DNA from: Bacteroidales bacterium | Lineage (GTDB): Bacteria > Bacteroidota > Bacteroidia > Bacteroidales > P3 | Direction of reading: 5' to 3' | Length of the DNA: 64,000 nucleotides | Assembly: GCA_017962445.1 (NCBI GenBank) | Contig: JAGCVI010000004.1 | Location: 1 to 64,000 of the forward strand | In this document: positions 6,996 through 15,200 of the stretch, one piece after another | Position numbering within the stretch: the stretch's first letter is position 1 | Layout: each line of letters opens with the position of its first letter | Made by a program: the position numbers and the translations under genes | Notes under the pieces: generated by a model | What the model saw: the letters and a program-made list of their open reading frames with translations, nothing else | Database searches by the model: none | What the model was told of the DNA's origin: nothing

Positions 6996-8276
6996 ATGAA
7001 AAAAACAGCCCTCCTTTCCGCCGCACTCCTCACCGTGCTCACCATCCTCAGCCTCACCGCAAACGCCCAAAGCGAGTACCGCATCCGTCAGGCTCTCCCC
7101 GCCGACATCGACAGCCTCCACATCATCTCTGGCTGGCAAGTCCGCATCAACCAAGGCTCCGAAGCCTCTCTCACCGTCGTCACCCCCTGCCAGGCCTTCT
7201 ACGACGACGCCAACGAACCCGAAGTCTGCACCATCAGCCACAACACTCTCGAACTCCTCGAAAATCATGCTCTCCCCAAAAGCACCGTCATCGAAATCAC
7301 CCTTGAAGCTCCCATCCGCCATCTTTGGATTTCAGAACATTCCAACGTCACCACCGGACGCCTCAAATTCGCATCTTACGCCTCGGTCGACATCGTCGAC
7401 AGCTCAACAGTGCAAGGCTCGTCGTGGCTCTTCGACCGCGCTTTTATCTGCATTGGCATCAGTAGCGACCTCCGTCTCGACAGTATCACCGGCAGCAGCC
7501 GGCTCCGTATCAGCCAATATGGCAAAGCCAACCTCGAATGCCCCGTAATTCTCAGCCCCGAAACCAAGATTAAGCGTGGACACACCTCCACCGGTACCCC
7601 CTACCAGACAGATTCAACCATCCACATGGTGGTCAAAAAACGCCTCATTGGAAACTCTTCCAATTTCCACCAACTCATCCTCAACGGCGGCATCGCCGCG
7701 CCCATCCCTCTCTACATGAACAACACTTCCGGCTCGCCCTACAACCGCGGCGAAAACTACCGCATCACTCTCCAGCTGGGACTCAACCCCATCCCCATCA
7801 CGAACAATATCAGCTTCACCGGACAATTACGCTATGAATGGGACTGGAGTCGCCTTCTCAACACTGTGGCAATCAACGGTAACAGCCTCGTCCTCGACAA
7901 CTCAGTCGGTGCCGAACGGCCTCAGCAGCACCTCCTCGGACAGCATCTCGGCTACGACTGGACATTCACCTACCGCTTCGGCAAAACGAACGAAAAGACT
8001 GGCCTCCGCCCCTTCGCTCTCAATCTTGGCCTCGCTGCCATGTACAACATCAGCGGCCGACTCGCCACTCGCACCATGGGCACCGACAACCACTGGCACC
8101 GCACCAACGAAAAAGTTGATGTCTTCAACCCCTGGCAACTCCGTGCACATCTTTCCCTTGGCGGCGGCCCGCTCACCCGCGCCTCCATCGGACTCACCTA
8201 CGACCTCCTCCCCACCTTCCGCTCTGGCATCGGCGCCGACAACGTTCACACCTTCGGTGTCACCGTCAGCTTCTAA
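6996..8276 (+). CDS. Exported protein with DUF2807-like head and barrel-like C-terminus
   Basis: A 426-residue protein with a Sec signal peptide cleaved near T-A-N-A-Q (residue about 25). Residues about 30-190 contain repeated short strands with Ser/Asp turns (an L-K-F-A-S-Y-A-S-V-D-I-V-D-S-S-T-V pattern). This resembles the beta-helical DUF2807 'putative auto-transporter adhesin' domain. The rest is rich in alternating hydrophobic strands with aromatic residues and ends in G-V-T-V-S-F, a C-terminal phenylalanine typical of outer-membrane barrels. Probably surface or outer-membrane located. It follows the sigma and membrane-protein genes with a 73-base gap, so it is a likely target of the sigma factor. 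Confidence 0.7.
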   Translation: MKKTALLSAALLTVLTILSLTANAQSEYRIRQALPADIDSLHIISGWQVRINQGSEASLTVVTPCQAFYDDANEPEVCTISHNTLELLENHALPKSTVIEITLEAPIRHLWISEHSNVTTGRLKFASYASVDIVDSSTVQGSSWLFDRAFICIGISSDLRLDSITGSSRLRISQYGKANLECPVILSPETKIKRGHTSTGTPYQTDSTIHMVVKKRLIGNSSNFHQLILNGGIAAPIPLYMNNTSGSPYNRGENYRITLQLGLNPIPITNNISFTGQLRYEWDWSRLLNTVAINGNSLVLDNSVGAERPQQHLLGQHLGYDWTFTYRFGKTNEKTGLRPFALNLGLAAMYNISGRLATRTMGTDNHWHRTNEKVDVFNPWQLRAHLSLGGGPLTRASIGLTYDLLPTFRSGIGADNVHTFGVTVSF

Positions 8277-8519
8277 CCAGTCTTATATGCCTTTGCAGCC
8301 TCAGCTAGGCCTACAATGCATTGCATAAAACATCCTCAAATTTCCATTTTCCGACCCTCTAACGGAATGAATGCACCTCTCCTACAACACCCCTGCAACC
8401 CGATAACCTTAAAAATTCCATCCAAAAGAATACCCTAATAATCAACTATATACCACCACACCCCACTCCCAATCCCGTCAAAAACCAAAAATTTTTCTTG
8501 CCCATTAAAAAAATCTTCG

Positions 8520-8539
8520 TACTTTTGCACCCGCTTTCG
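8520..8539 (+). promoter_or_regulatory. Promoter of tRNA-Val(GAC)
   Basis: TACTTTTGCACCCGCTTTCG, identical to the signature before the first tRNA-Val, ending 11 bases before the tRNA. Confidence 0.8.
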
Positions 8540-8550
8540 ACAAGAAAAAT

Positions 8551-8625
8551 GATCTGTTAGCTCAGTTGGTTTAGAGCGCTTGCTTGACAGGCAAGAGGTC
8601 AACAGTTCAAATCTGTTACAGATCA
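8551..8625 (+). tRNA. tRNA-Val, anticodon GAC
   Basis: Cloverleaf: acceptor GATCTGT with ACAGATC, D stem GCTC with GAGC, anticodon stem CTTGC with GCAAG around loop TTGACAG (anticodon GAC, codons GUC and GUU), and T stem AACAG with CTGTT around TTCAAAT. The discriminator is A. Much of the body matches the tRNA-Val at 4969, suggesting duplication followed by anticodon change. Confidence 0.95.
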
Positions 8626-8629
8626 CCGC

Positions 8630-8658
8630 AACCGCCTCAAAAAGGCGGTTTTTTCTTT
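8630..8658 (+). terminator. Terminator of tRNA-Val(GAC)
   Basis: AACCGCC (8630-8636) pairs with GGCGGTT (8644-8650) and is followed by a T run. Confidence 0.85.
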
Positions 8659-8699
8659 TGAATAGACCAAGGCTTTTTTGCTGTTTACAGAAAAAGACG

Positions 8700-8707
8700 T
8701 ATCTTTG
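8700..8707 (+). promoter_or_regulatory. -7 promoter element for the His-rich protein gene
   Basis: TATCTTTG with a TTG about 20 bases upstream (8678-8680). The expected start site is near 8712-8714, only a few bases before the ATG at 8718, so the transcript would be almost leaderless. Confidence 0.65.
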
Positions 8708-8717
8708 CACCCCGAAA

Positions 8718-9053
8718 ATGAATCATCGTGCATTCCGACATATCGCCTCTATAGTATTGCTGGCAGCATACCTGCCAATGCTGGTGGCGTCGTCTTTGCA
8801 CATCCATCATCAGTCCGACGAGACAGTCGACAGCGACAACTACCTGCAGTGTACAGGTCATTTCGAAATCCAACACCATCACAACTGCGACTGCCAGTAT
8901 TGTCATTTCCTGGGACTCAACTATTTATGCCAGACCGCCGAAGAGTCGTCGCTCTTCATCCCTGACGTTGAGTCCGTTTCAATTCCGGCACCCTCTCAGC
9001 ATGTCCAGACCAGACAAGGGGTTGCTCTGCTTCGAGCTCCGCCGGCTGTCTGA
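8718..9053 (+). CDS. Small exported His/Cys-rich protein, probable metal handling
   Basis: A 111-residue protein with an N-terminal hydrophobic signal segment (residues about 8-25), then short His- and Cys-rich clusters: LHIHHQSDE, IQHHHNCDCQYCHF. Such clusters suggest metal binding in the periplasm. The start at 8718 is chosen because the upstream frame runs back into the tRNA and its terminator. It is followed after 97 bases by a TonB-dependent receptor. That pairing is common in Bacteroidota metal-uptake loci, so a role with the receptor is likely, but the metal is not shown. Confidence 0.75.
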   Translation: MNHRAFRHIASIVLLAAYLPMLVASSLHIHHQSDETVDSDNYLQCTGHFEIQHHHNCDCQYCHFLGLNYLCQTAEESSLFIPDVESVSIPAPSQHVQTRQGVALLRAPPAV

Positions 9054-9150
9054 AACACAATCCTTTCACCTCTTGCTTTGCAAAAGTCTTTTCTGCCATC
9101 ATGCCTGCCATGGTGTGCCTTATTATTCATTAACACATAAATAATCTGAA

Positions 9151-11217
9151 ATGAAGAAAATAGCCATAATTATATTTTCCTTTTTGCCTCTTCTGGCTAC
9201 CGCTCAAAACCATCACGACACTGTCCGTCTACGCCAGATGGTCATCACCTCCACCCTACACGCCACCTTACGCAGCAACGCCCCTACCACCGTAGGCGTC
9301 ATCGACGGCTCGCAGATGGATGCCGTCAGTGCCGTCAACCTCGGAGAGGGTCTCTGCTTCAGCACCGGCCTGCGCGTCGAAAACACATGCCAAAACTGCG
9401 GCTCAAACGAGGTTCGCATCAACGGTCTCTCTCAAGCCTACTCGCAAATCCTCATCGACAGCCGCCCCATCAACAGCGCCCTGGCTGGTGTCTACCTTTT
9501 GGACCAGCTGCCCGCATCCATGATCGACCGCGTCGAGGTGCTTCGCGGCGGCGGCTCGGCCCTCTACGGCAGCAACGCCATCGCAGGTGTCATCAACGTC
9601 ATCACTCGCGAACCTCACCGCAACGAGGCCTCCATCGGCAACACCACACACCTCATTGGCGGCAAGTCAATCGACTGGAGCAACTCCTTCAACGCCTCCG
9701 TCGTCAGCGGCGACCGTCGCGCAGGGCTCTCCTTGTTCGGACACAACCGGCACCGCGACCCCTACGACCACAACGGCGACGGCTACTCTGAAATCGGACT
9801 CCTCAAGGCCCGCATGGTCGGATTCCGCGGCTACCTGCGCACCTCCGACTTTTCCAAACTCAACCTCGAATATCACAACATACACGACTTCCGCCGCGGC
9901 GGCGACCGCTTCGACCTGCCATCGCCTATGGCCCATATCTCCGAAGGCGGCGAGCACGACATCAACAGCGTTAGCCTCAAGTGGGACTGGCTGCCGGCTA
10001 GCGGCATGCACCACGCTTCCCTCTTCGCCTCTCTCCAGCATGTCGACCGCCAAAGCTACTACGGGGAACGCGACGACTCCGAGCCCTTCGGCACCGCCTA
10101 TGGCTACACCGACAACCTCACTCTCAACTACGGCGCTATCTATAGCCGCCATTTCGACACGCTCCTTTTCATGCCCGCAGAATTCACCGTCGGCCTGGAA
10201 CACACTCTCGACCGGCTGCACGACCATACCATCGACAATCCCGACACTATGCGCCAGCATGTCGCCATAGTCAGCGCCTACCTGCAAAACGAATGGAAAA
10301 GCGACCGCTGGAGCATCCTCGCCGGTGCACGCATCGACAAGCACACCATGGTCAACGCTCCTGTACTCAGCCCTAGACTCAACCTGCGCTTCGCTCCCAA
10401 CGACCACCTCTCGCTCCGGGCTGGCTACGCCTCGGGATTCCGCGCACCCCAGATCTACGACGAGGACCTCCACGTCGGTGCCGTCAACGGACAACTCTAT
10501 AAAATAACCAACGCCCCTGACCTCACCATGGAACGCTCCCACTCTCTCAACGCCTCGGCCGACATATGCCTTCACATTGGAAGCCTGGAGGCCGACCTGC
10601 TTGTGGAATGCTTCTACACTCGCATCAACGACGCCTTCGTCAACGAACTGCTTTTCGACGACACCGTCAGCGGATACCTCCACTATGAACGCCGCAACGC
10701 CGACGGTGCCACCGTCAAGGGTGTCAACGTCGAGATGACCGTCTCGCCCATCGAACCGATGCGCATTCAGCTCGGCGGCACCTGGCAAAGCAGCCGCTAC
10801 ACCGGCCAAGGAAAGGAATGGGAAGAAAACATGTTCGAGCGTCGCATGGAGCGTACACCCGACATTTACGCCTATTTATCTGGAGTCTATACTCCTATTG
10901 AAAATCTACAACTTACCGCGACAGGCACATTCACCGGACCCATGCTGGTCTATCATTCCGTCGCCGACGACAGCAAGCACTCGCTCGGCAGCGAAGTGCA
11001 CAAGGTCATAACGCCGTCTTTCCTCGACCTCTCTCTCAAAGCCGCCTACACCATCCCCTTCGGCGACCACACCGCCCTCGAACTCAGCGTCGGCGTACAG
11101 AACATCTTCAACAGCTACCAGCGCGACCTCGATAGCGGCCCCGAGCGCGACGCCGCCTACATCTACGGCCCCGCACTGCCCCGCACCCTCTTCGCCTGCG
11201 CAAAACTGAAAATCTAA
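9151..11217 (+). CDS. TonB-dependent outer-membrane receptor, likely metal or cofactor uptake
   Basis: A 688-residue receptor with a signal peptide ending T-A-Q (residue 19). The plug domain spans about residues 25-150 (V-I-T-S-T-L near the start; IDRVEVLRGGGSALYGSNAI; AGVINVIT), followed by a 22-strand-type barrel ending L-F-A-C-A-K-L-K-I. There is no N-terminal carboxypeptidase-like domain, unlike SusC proteins, so it is a classic small-ligand receptor. The plug holds a C-x-x-C pair (residues 80 and 83) before the N-E-V-R-I-N-G-L strand. With the upstream His-rich protein this favours a metal or metal-complex substrate. It converges on the gene at 11237 with a 19-base gap. Confidence 0.88.
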   Translation: MKKIAIIIFSFLPLLATAQNHHDTVRLRQMVITSTLHATLRSNAPTTVGVIDGSQMDAVSAVNLGEGLCFSTGLRVENTCQNCGSNEVRINGLSQAYSQILIDSRPINSALAGVYLLDQLPASMIDRVEVLRGGGSALYGSNAIAGVINVITREPHRNEASIGNTTHLIGGKSIDWSNSFNASVVSGDRRAGLSLFGHNRHRDPYDHNGDGYSEIGLLKARMVGFRGYLRTSDFSKLNLEYHNIHDFRRGGDRFDLPSPMAHISEGGEHDINSVSLKWDWLPASGMHHASLFASLQHVDRQSYYGERDDSEPFGTAYGYTDNLTLNYGAIYSRHFDTLLFMPAEFTVGLEHTLDRLHDHTIDNPDTMRQHVAIVSAYLQNEWKSDRWSILAGARIDKHTMVNAPVLSPRLNLRFAPNDHLSLRAGYASGFRAPQIYDEDLHVGAVNGQLYKITNAPDLTMERSHSLNASADICLHIGSLEADLLVECFYTRINDAFVNELLFDDTVSGYLHYERRNADGATVKGVNVEMTVSPIEPMRIQLGGTWQSSRYTGQGKEWEENMFERRMERTPDIYAYLSGVYTPIENLQLTATGTFTGPMLVYHSVADDSKHSLGSEVHKVITPSFLDLSLKAAYTIPFGDHTALELSVGVQNIFNSYQRDLDSGPERDAAYIYGPALPRTLFACAKLKI

Positions 11218-11236
11218 AGGAATCTTTCCTTCGCCT

Positions 11237-11728
11237 CTACAGAACCTGTCTCAGCTTCTGATCGTTGTACGAGCCTCCATCTGTTGTAAACAGACTGACC
11301 TCATTTGTCTTCGGATTGAAAACAATATACCTGCGTGCACGGACATATATGTCGAAAAACGAAGCCATATAGCGGCTCGCTATTTCGCGATACTCCACCT
11401 TAAAACTTGCTAAGTCCGAAGGAACATCCCATGATAGTAAACGCGATTGTTTACCAAAGGCAGTGGGACTCCTCATTACTATTGTTGAGTCTTTCTTAAT
11501 CTTTATCGAGAGAGAGTCATCGGTAATCCATTCCGTGCCGAGAATCCTCTCCGACAGGTCTTCGACCGACATCGGCGGATACTTCTCCAAGTTCTTCATC
11601 TCCTCGGGATCGATCTTTACAGTGGGCTCACTGTCTATTTTCTCCACATTCATGGCATTGTTTCCGCACGAACCCAGTATAAGCAGGCCTGCTACCGCTA
11701 CAACAAATAATGAAATGTTTTTTCTCAT
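11237..11728 (-). CDS. Lipoprotein of unknown function
   Basis: A 163-residue protein with a lipoprotein signal (lipobox LGSC, cysteine near residue 21), so anchored in the envelope. The mature part has an acidic linker and then a compact region of about 110 residues with alternating strands (G-T-E-W-I-T-D-D-S-L-S-I-K-I; R-Y-I-V-F-N-P-K-T-N-E-V-S-L-F). I recognise no family. It is the leftmost gene of the minus-strand block that continues with WG-repeat proteins and lies about 80 bases beyond the end of WG-repeat protein 2. Confidence 0.7.
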   Translation of the reverse strand: MRKNISLFVVAVAGLLILGSCGNNAMNVEKIDSEPTVKIDPEEMKNLEKYPPMSVEDLSERILGTEWITDDSLSIKIKKDSTIVMRSPTAFGKQSRLLSWDVPSDLASFKVEYREIASRYMASFFDIYVRARRYIVFNPKTNEVSLFTTDGGSYNDQKLRQVL

Positions 11729-11807
11729 TTTCTTTTGCAGTTTATTAATGAACTTTTTGACAGATTATCAATATTATGAAATCAGAATAAATCTCTTGAA
11801 ACTCTAC

Positions 11808-12887
11808 CTAGTACCAGTCCTCTTCAACCTCCCATTCCTTGATTATCTTGCCGCTCTTGTCAATATATCCCTCTTTGCCGTCTTTCTCTACGTATGCCAG
11901 ACCCTCCACAAAGACTCCCGCATCGTCAAACTGCGGTTTTATCACCATATTGCCGGCCTTGTCTATGAAACCCCATTTATAACCGACACGCACCGCCGCC
12001 AGACCTTCACCAAACTCATGGGCATCAACGTATTGAAAATCTATCACTGTATTTCCCTTCTTGTCTATATACCCGTATTTTGAGTCCTTGTTCACCGCTG
12101 CCAGACCTTCACTGAATTTATGTCCAAAATCATATTGGCATTCTATTGCTTTCTTTCCCGTCTTGTCAATAAAACCGTATTTTCCATACGTTGTGTTCCC
12201 CACGCTCACCGCCGCCATTCCCTCATTGAAATCGAAAACATACGTAAACTTCTGCTGTCCGAGCTGCTTGCCGGTCTTGTCAATAAAAGAATAAAATAAT
12301 TCATTCCCTACTTTTTCAACCACCACCGCAACACCATCCTTGAATCTGTTAACAGACCTGTACCGCGGCTCTATCACCATCTTGCCGGTCTTGTCTATAA
12401 AGCCGTATTTCCCATCCTTCTCCACTGCCGCCAGTCCGTCACTGAAATCAAAAGCCACACCATACTGCGCCTTTATCACCATCTTGCCGGTCTTGTCAAT
12501 AAAGCCCCATGTGTCGGCACTTGTCATCACCGACACAAGTCCCTCACTGAAATTCCCTGCGTCAAGGTATTTTATCGCAATGACACTCTTGCCGGTCTTG
12601 TCGATAAAACCGCATCTCTCGTCTTTTCTCACCCAGGCCAGTCCTTCACTGAACTCTCTGGCTCCGTCCCATTGCGCCTTTATCACGGTCTTTCCTGTCT
12701 TGTCCATAAAACCCATCTTGCCGTTTTCTGTCATCACAAACAAGATATCGTCACCCGTCGCCGACACCGTACCATTGACTTCATCCGACGCACCGTCCGC
12801 CACTGCAAACGACACACCCGCGAACGAAGCCAACGCCACAACTGCTACAACAGCAGCAAAAATCGAAACAATTACTCTTTTTCTCAT
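11808..12887 (-). CDS. WG-repeat protein 2, exported
   Basis: A 359-residue protein with a Sec-type signal (residues about 3-30, ending around S-F-A-V-A-D) and nine WG repeats from about residue 48 to the end. Most carry the exact core G-F-I-D-K-T-G-K. No lipobox cysteine and no other domain are visible. Repeats are more uniform than in WG-repeat protein 1, pointing to recent internal duplication or gene conversion. The 71-base spacing from WG-repeat protein 3 upstream would allow cotranscription. Confidence 0.87.
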   Translation of the reverse strand: MRKRVIVSIFAAVVAVVALASFAGVSFAVADGASDEVNGTVSATGDDILFVMTENGKMGFMDKTGKTVIKAQWDGAREFSEGLAWVRKDERCGFIDKTGKSVIAIKYLDAGNFSEGLVSVMTSADTWGFIDKTGKMVIKAQYGVAFDFSDGLAAVEKDGKYGFIDKTGKMVIEPRYRSVNRFKDGVAVVVEKVGNELFYSFIDKTGKQLGQQKFTYVFDFNEGMAAVSVGNTTYGKYGFIDKTGKKAIECQYDFGHKFSEGLAAVNKDSKYGYIDKKGNTVIDFQYVDAHEFGEGLAAVRVGYKWGFIDKAGNMVIKPQFDDAGVFVEGLAYVEKDGKEGYIDKSGKIIKEWEVEEDWY

Positions 12888-12958
12888 ATCCGTAATTATT
12901 AATCTTTAATATCCGATTAAAAAACAAAACTCGCAACCGCTAACCACAAAACACTTTC

Positions 12959-13933
12959 TCAATTTTCCTTCCATACCACATTTCCCTCTTTGTCTATACG
13001 CATATATTTTCCGGTCTTTTCATCCCCTAATCTCACGAGAGCCAATCCATCTACGAAAAGGTATGCAACGTCATACCTAAATCCTATCACCGCCTTGCCC
13101 TTCTTATCTACATATCCCCATTTATTCGAATCACCGTTAAAGATCGACACAAGTACCAAACCATCACTGAAGTAACCCGTATAGTCAAAACGCGGTTTGA
13201 TAACCATATTTCCCTTTTTGTCTATAAAACCCCACTTGCCATCCTTCATCACTGCAGCCAACCCCTCTTTGAACATTCCAACTCCATCATATATAGGCTC
13301 TATGACAAAATCACCATTCCTGTCCACAAAACCTCCTTTATACAATGACTTCATCGTATCAAAGACATACACAGGAGCAAGTCCATCACCAAATATACTT
13401 GCATAGAAAAACTTTGGTTCTATTACTACTTTGCCTGTTTTGTCTATATACCCCCATTTTCCTGTCTCCCTGTCTCCAATCTTCACAGGTGCCAAACCAT
13501 CTTGGAATCCTAATGCATCCGAGAACTGCGGTTCTATCACCATTTTCCCATTTCTGTCTATATATCCCCATTTCCCTGTATTAATATCACCGATTCTAAC
13601 CCTCGACAAACCCTCACTAAAATCGTATGCATCATCATATATGGGGTTAATAACAAATTTTCCTTCTGTGTCGATATAACCGACCTTGCCTGTCTCAAAA
13701 CTTCCAATTCTCACTGCAGCCAGACCTTCCCTGAATTCAGATGCAACATCAAACTGCGGTTCTATCACCATCTTTCCAGTCTTGTCTATAAACCCACATT
13801 TCCCGCCCTCAACTGCAACATACAATGTTTTTTCTTTTTCTTTCTTTTCTTTATTTTTACCATCGTTTCCACTGCTACAAGCCACCACCGCTACAACCGC
13901 AGCCACAATCAAAACAAAAGTTCTTTTTTTCAT
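12959..13933 (-). CDS. WG-repeat lipoprotein 3
   Basis: A 324-residue protein with a lipoprotein signal (V-V-A-C, cysteine near residue 19) followed by a Lys/Glu-rich linker and eight WG repeats. The last repeat is degenerate: Y-M-R-I-D-K-E-G has lost the W/Y-G pair. Lipid anchoring suggests attachment to the inner or outer membrane with the repeats in the periplasm or outside. No catalytic motif is visible. Confidence 0.87.
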   Translation of the reverse strand: MKKRTFVLIVAAVVAVVACSSGNDGKNKEKKEKEKTLYVAVEGGKCGFIDKTGKMVIEPQFDVASEFREGLAAVRIGSFETGKVGYIDTEGKFVINPIYDDAYDFSEGLSRVRIGDINTGKWGYIDRNGKMVIEPQFSDALGFQDGLAPVKIGDRETGKWGYIDKTGKVVIEPKFFYASIFGDGLAPVYVFDTMKSLYKGGFVDRNGDFVIEPIYDGVGMFKEGLAAVMKDGKWGFIDKKGNMVIKPRFDYTGYFSDGLVLVSIFNGDSNKWGYVDKKGKAVIGFRYDVAYLFVDGLALVRLGDEKTGKYMRIDKEGNVVWKEN

Positions 13934-14060
13934 ATCCTTATTTTTTTATCAATTAATATCCAACAAATTCCCATCACCAATCACACCGCCCATTAGCTCT
14001 ATCATTTTTCAAAATTCAAAATTAACTACTCCGCACATCTTATATCTTCCTTCATACATC

Positions 14061-15143
14061 TCACTTCTCCATCCACACAATCTTCCCACTTCTGTTAATA
14101 TACCCCATTTTCTCACCTATCACAACGTCCGCCAAACCATCTCTAAAATTACTGGCCCTGTCAAACTTTGCCTCAATCACAATCTTACCATTCTTGTCAA
14201 TAAAGCCCAACTTACCGTTATCCACATCACCTGTTTTCACAACAGCCAGACCCTCACTGAAATGCCAAGTCCAGTCAAACTTCGCATCAATCACCATCTT
14301 CCCTGTCTTGTCAATATACCCCCACTTCTCATTCTTCTCCACTGCCGCCAGTCCATCATAGTAATTCATAGCCCTGTCAAACTGTGGCTCTATAACAATC
14401 TTTCCGCTTTTGTCTATAAATCCCCATTTGCTATTCTTCTTTACTGCCGCTAACACTTCACGGAAATCCTCCTCACCGTCAAACTGCGGTTCTATCACCA
14501 TAGTTCCACTCTTGTCTATGTAACCCCATTTGCCAGTGTAAAAATCTCCAATCCTTACCCGCGCCAGTCCTTCCGAGAAATCTTCTTCCAAGTCATATTG
14601 CGGTTCAATAACTATTTTTCCAGCCTTGTCTATGTATCCCCATTTGTTGTTTATCTTAACCACCGTCATTCCGTCAGAGAAATTACCCACATCGACATAT
14701 TTCGCTTCTATCACCATTCTACCCATCTTGTCAATAAAACCCCACTTACCATTATTCCTGTCTCCTATCCTCACTCTTGCCAATCCCTCCGAAAAATCTC
14801 CAACAGCGTCGTATTGCAATCCAATCGCAACCTTCCCGCTCTTGTCAATATATCCCCACATCTTTCCATTCTTCACCCTCGCTAAGCCTTCTTGAAATTC
14901 ATAAGCATCATCAAACTGCGGCTCTATCACGACATTTCCAGAACTGTCAATATAGCCCCATTTCCCGTTCTCTCTTATCGGGAATAAAGCATCATCCCTA
15001 TTGCTTTTCTCCGTTCTGTCATTTATGCCGTCCCTGTCAAACGCACCATTCGTCGAACCATCAGCCCGTCCACTTGCCGAAACCATCACAGCAGCAGCCA
15101 TAACCACCCCTGCCACAAACATCTTCAAAAAAATACTTTTCAT
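14061..15143 (-). CDS. WG-repeat protein 4, exported
   Basis: A 360-residue protein with a signal peptide (residues about 4-27) and nine WG repeats, the last being M-G-Y-I-N-R-S-G. Its signal region (F-L-K-M-F-V-A-G-V-V-M-A-A-A) and its final residues (K-I-V-W-M-E-K) closely match WG-repeat protein 1 (R-I-V-W-M-E-E), so the two look like recent paralogs although they lie 12 kb apart. Upstream is the double DUF6266 protein. Confidence 0.87.
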   Translation of the reverse strand: MKSIFLKMFVAGVVMAAAVMVSASGRADGSTNGAFDRDGINDRTEKSNRDDALFPIRENGKWGYIDSSGNVVIEPQFDDAYEFQEGLARVKNGKMWGYIDKSGKVAIGLQYDAVGDFSEGLARVRIGDRNNGKWGFIDKMGRMVIEAKYVDVGNFSDGMTVVKINNKWGYIDKAGKIVIEPQYDLEEDFSEGLARVRIGDFYTGKWGYIDKSGTMVIEPQFDGEEDFREVLAAVKKNSKWGFIDKSGKIVIEPQFDRAMNYYDGLAAVEKNEKWGYIDKTGKMVIDAKFDWTWHFSEGLAVVKTGDVDNGKLGFIDKNGKIVIEAKFDRASNFRDGLADVVIGEKMGYINRSGKIVWMEK

Positions 15144-15200
15144 ACCAGTTGTATTTTATCACATACCAACTAATTATCTCCATTTCCCATTCTCCGTCCC

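Noticed and set aside
9667..10809. A 380-residue minus-strand frame opposite the TonB receptor
   Set aside because: Val/Ala/Asp/Gly-rich antisense product of GC-rich codons. The receptor frame is fully supported.
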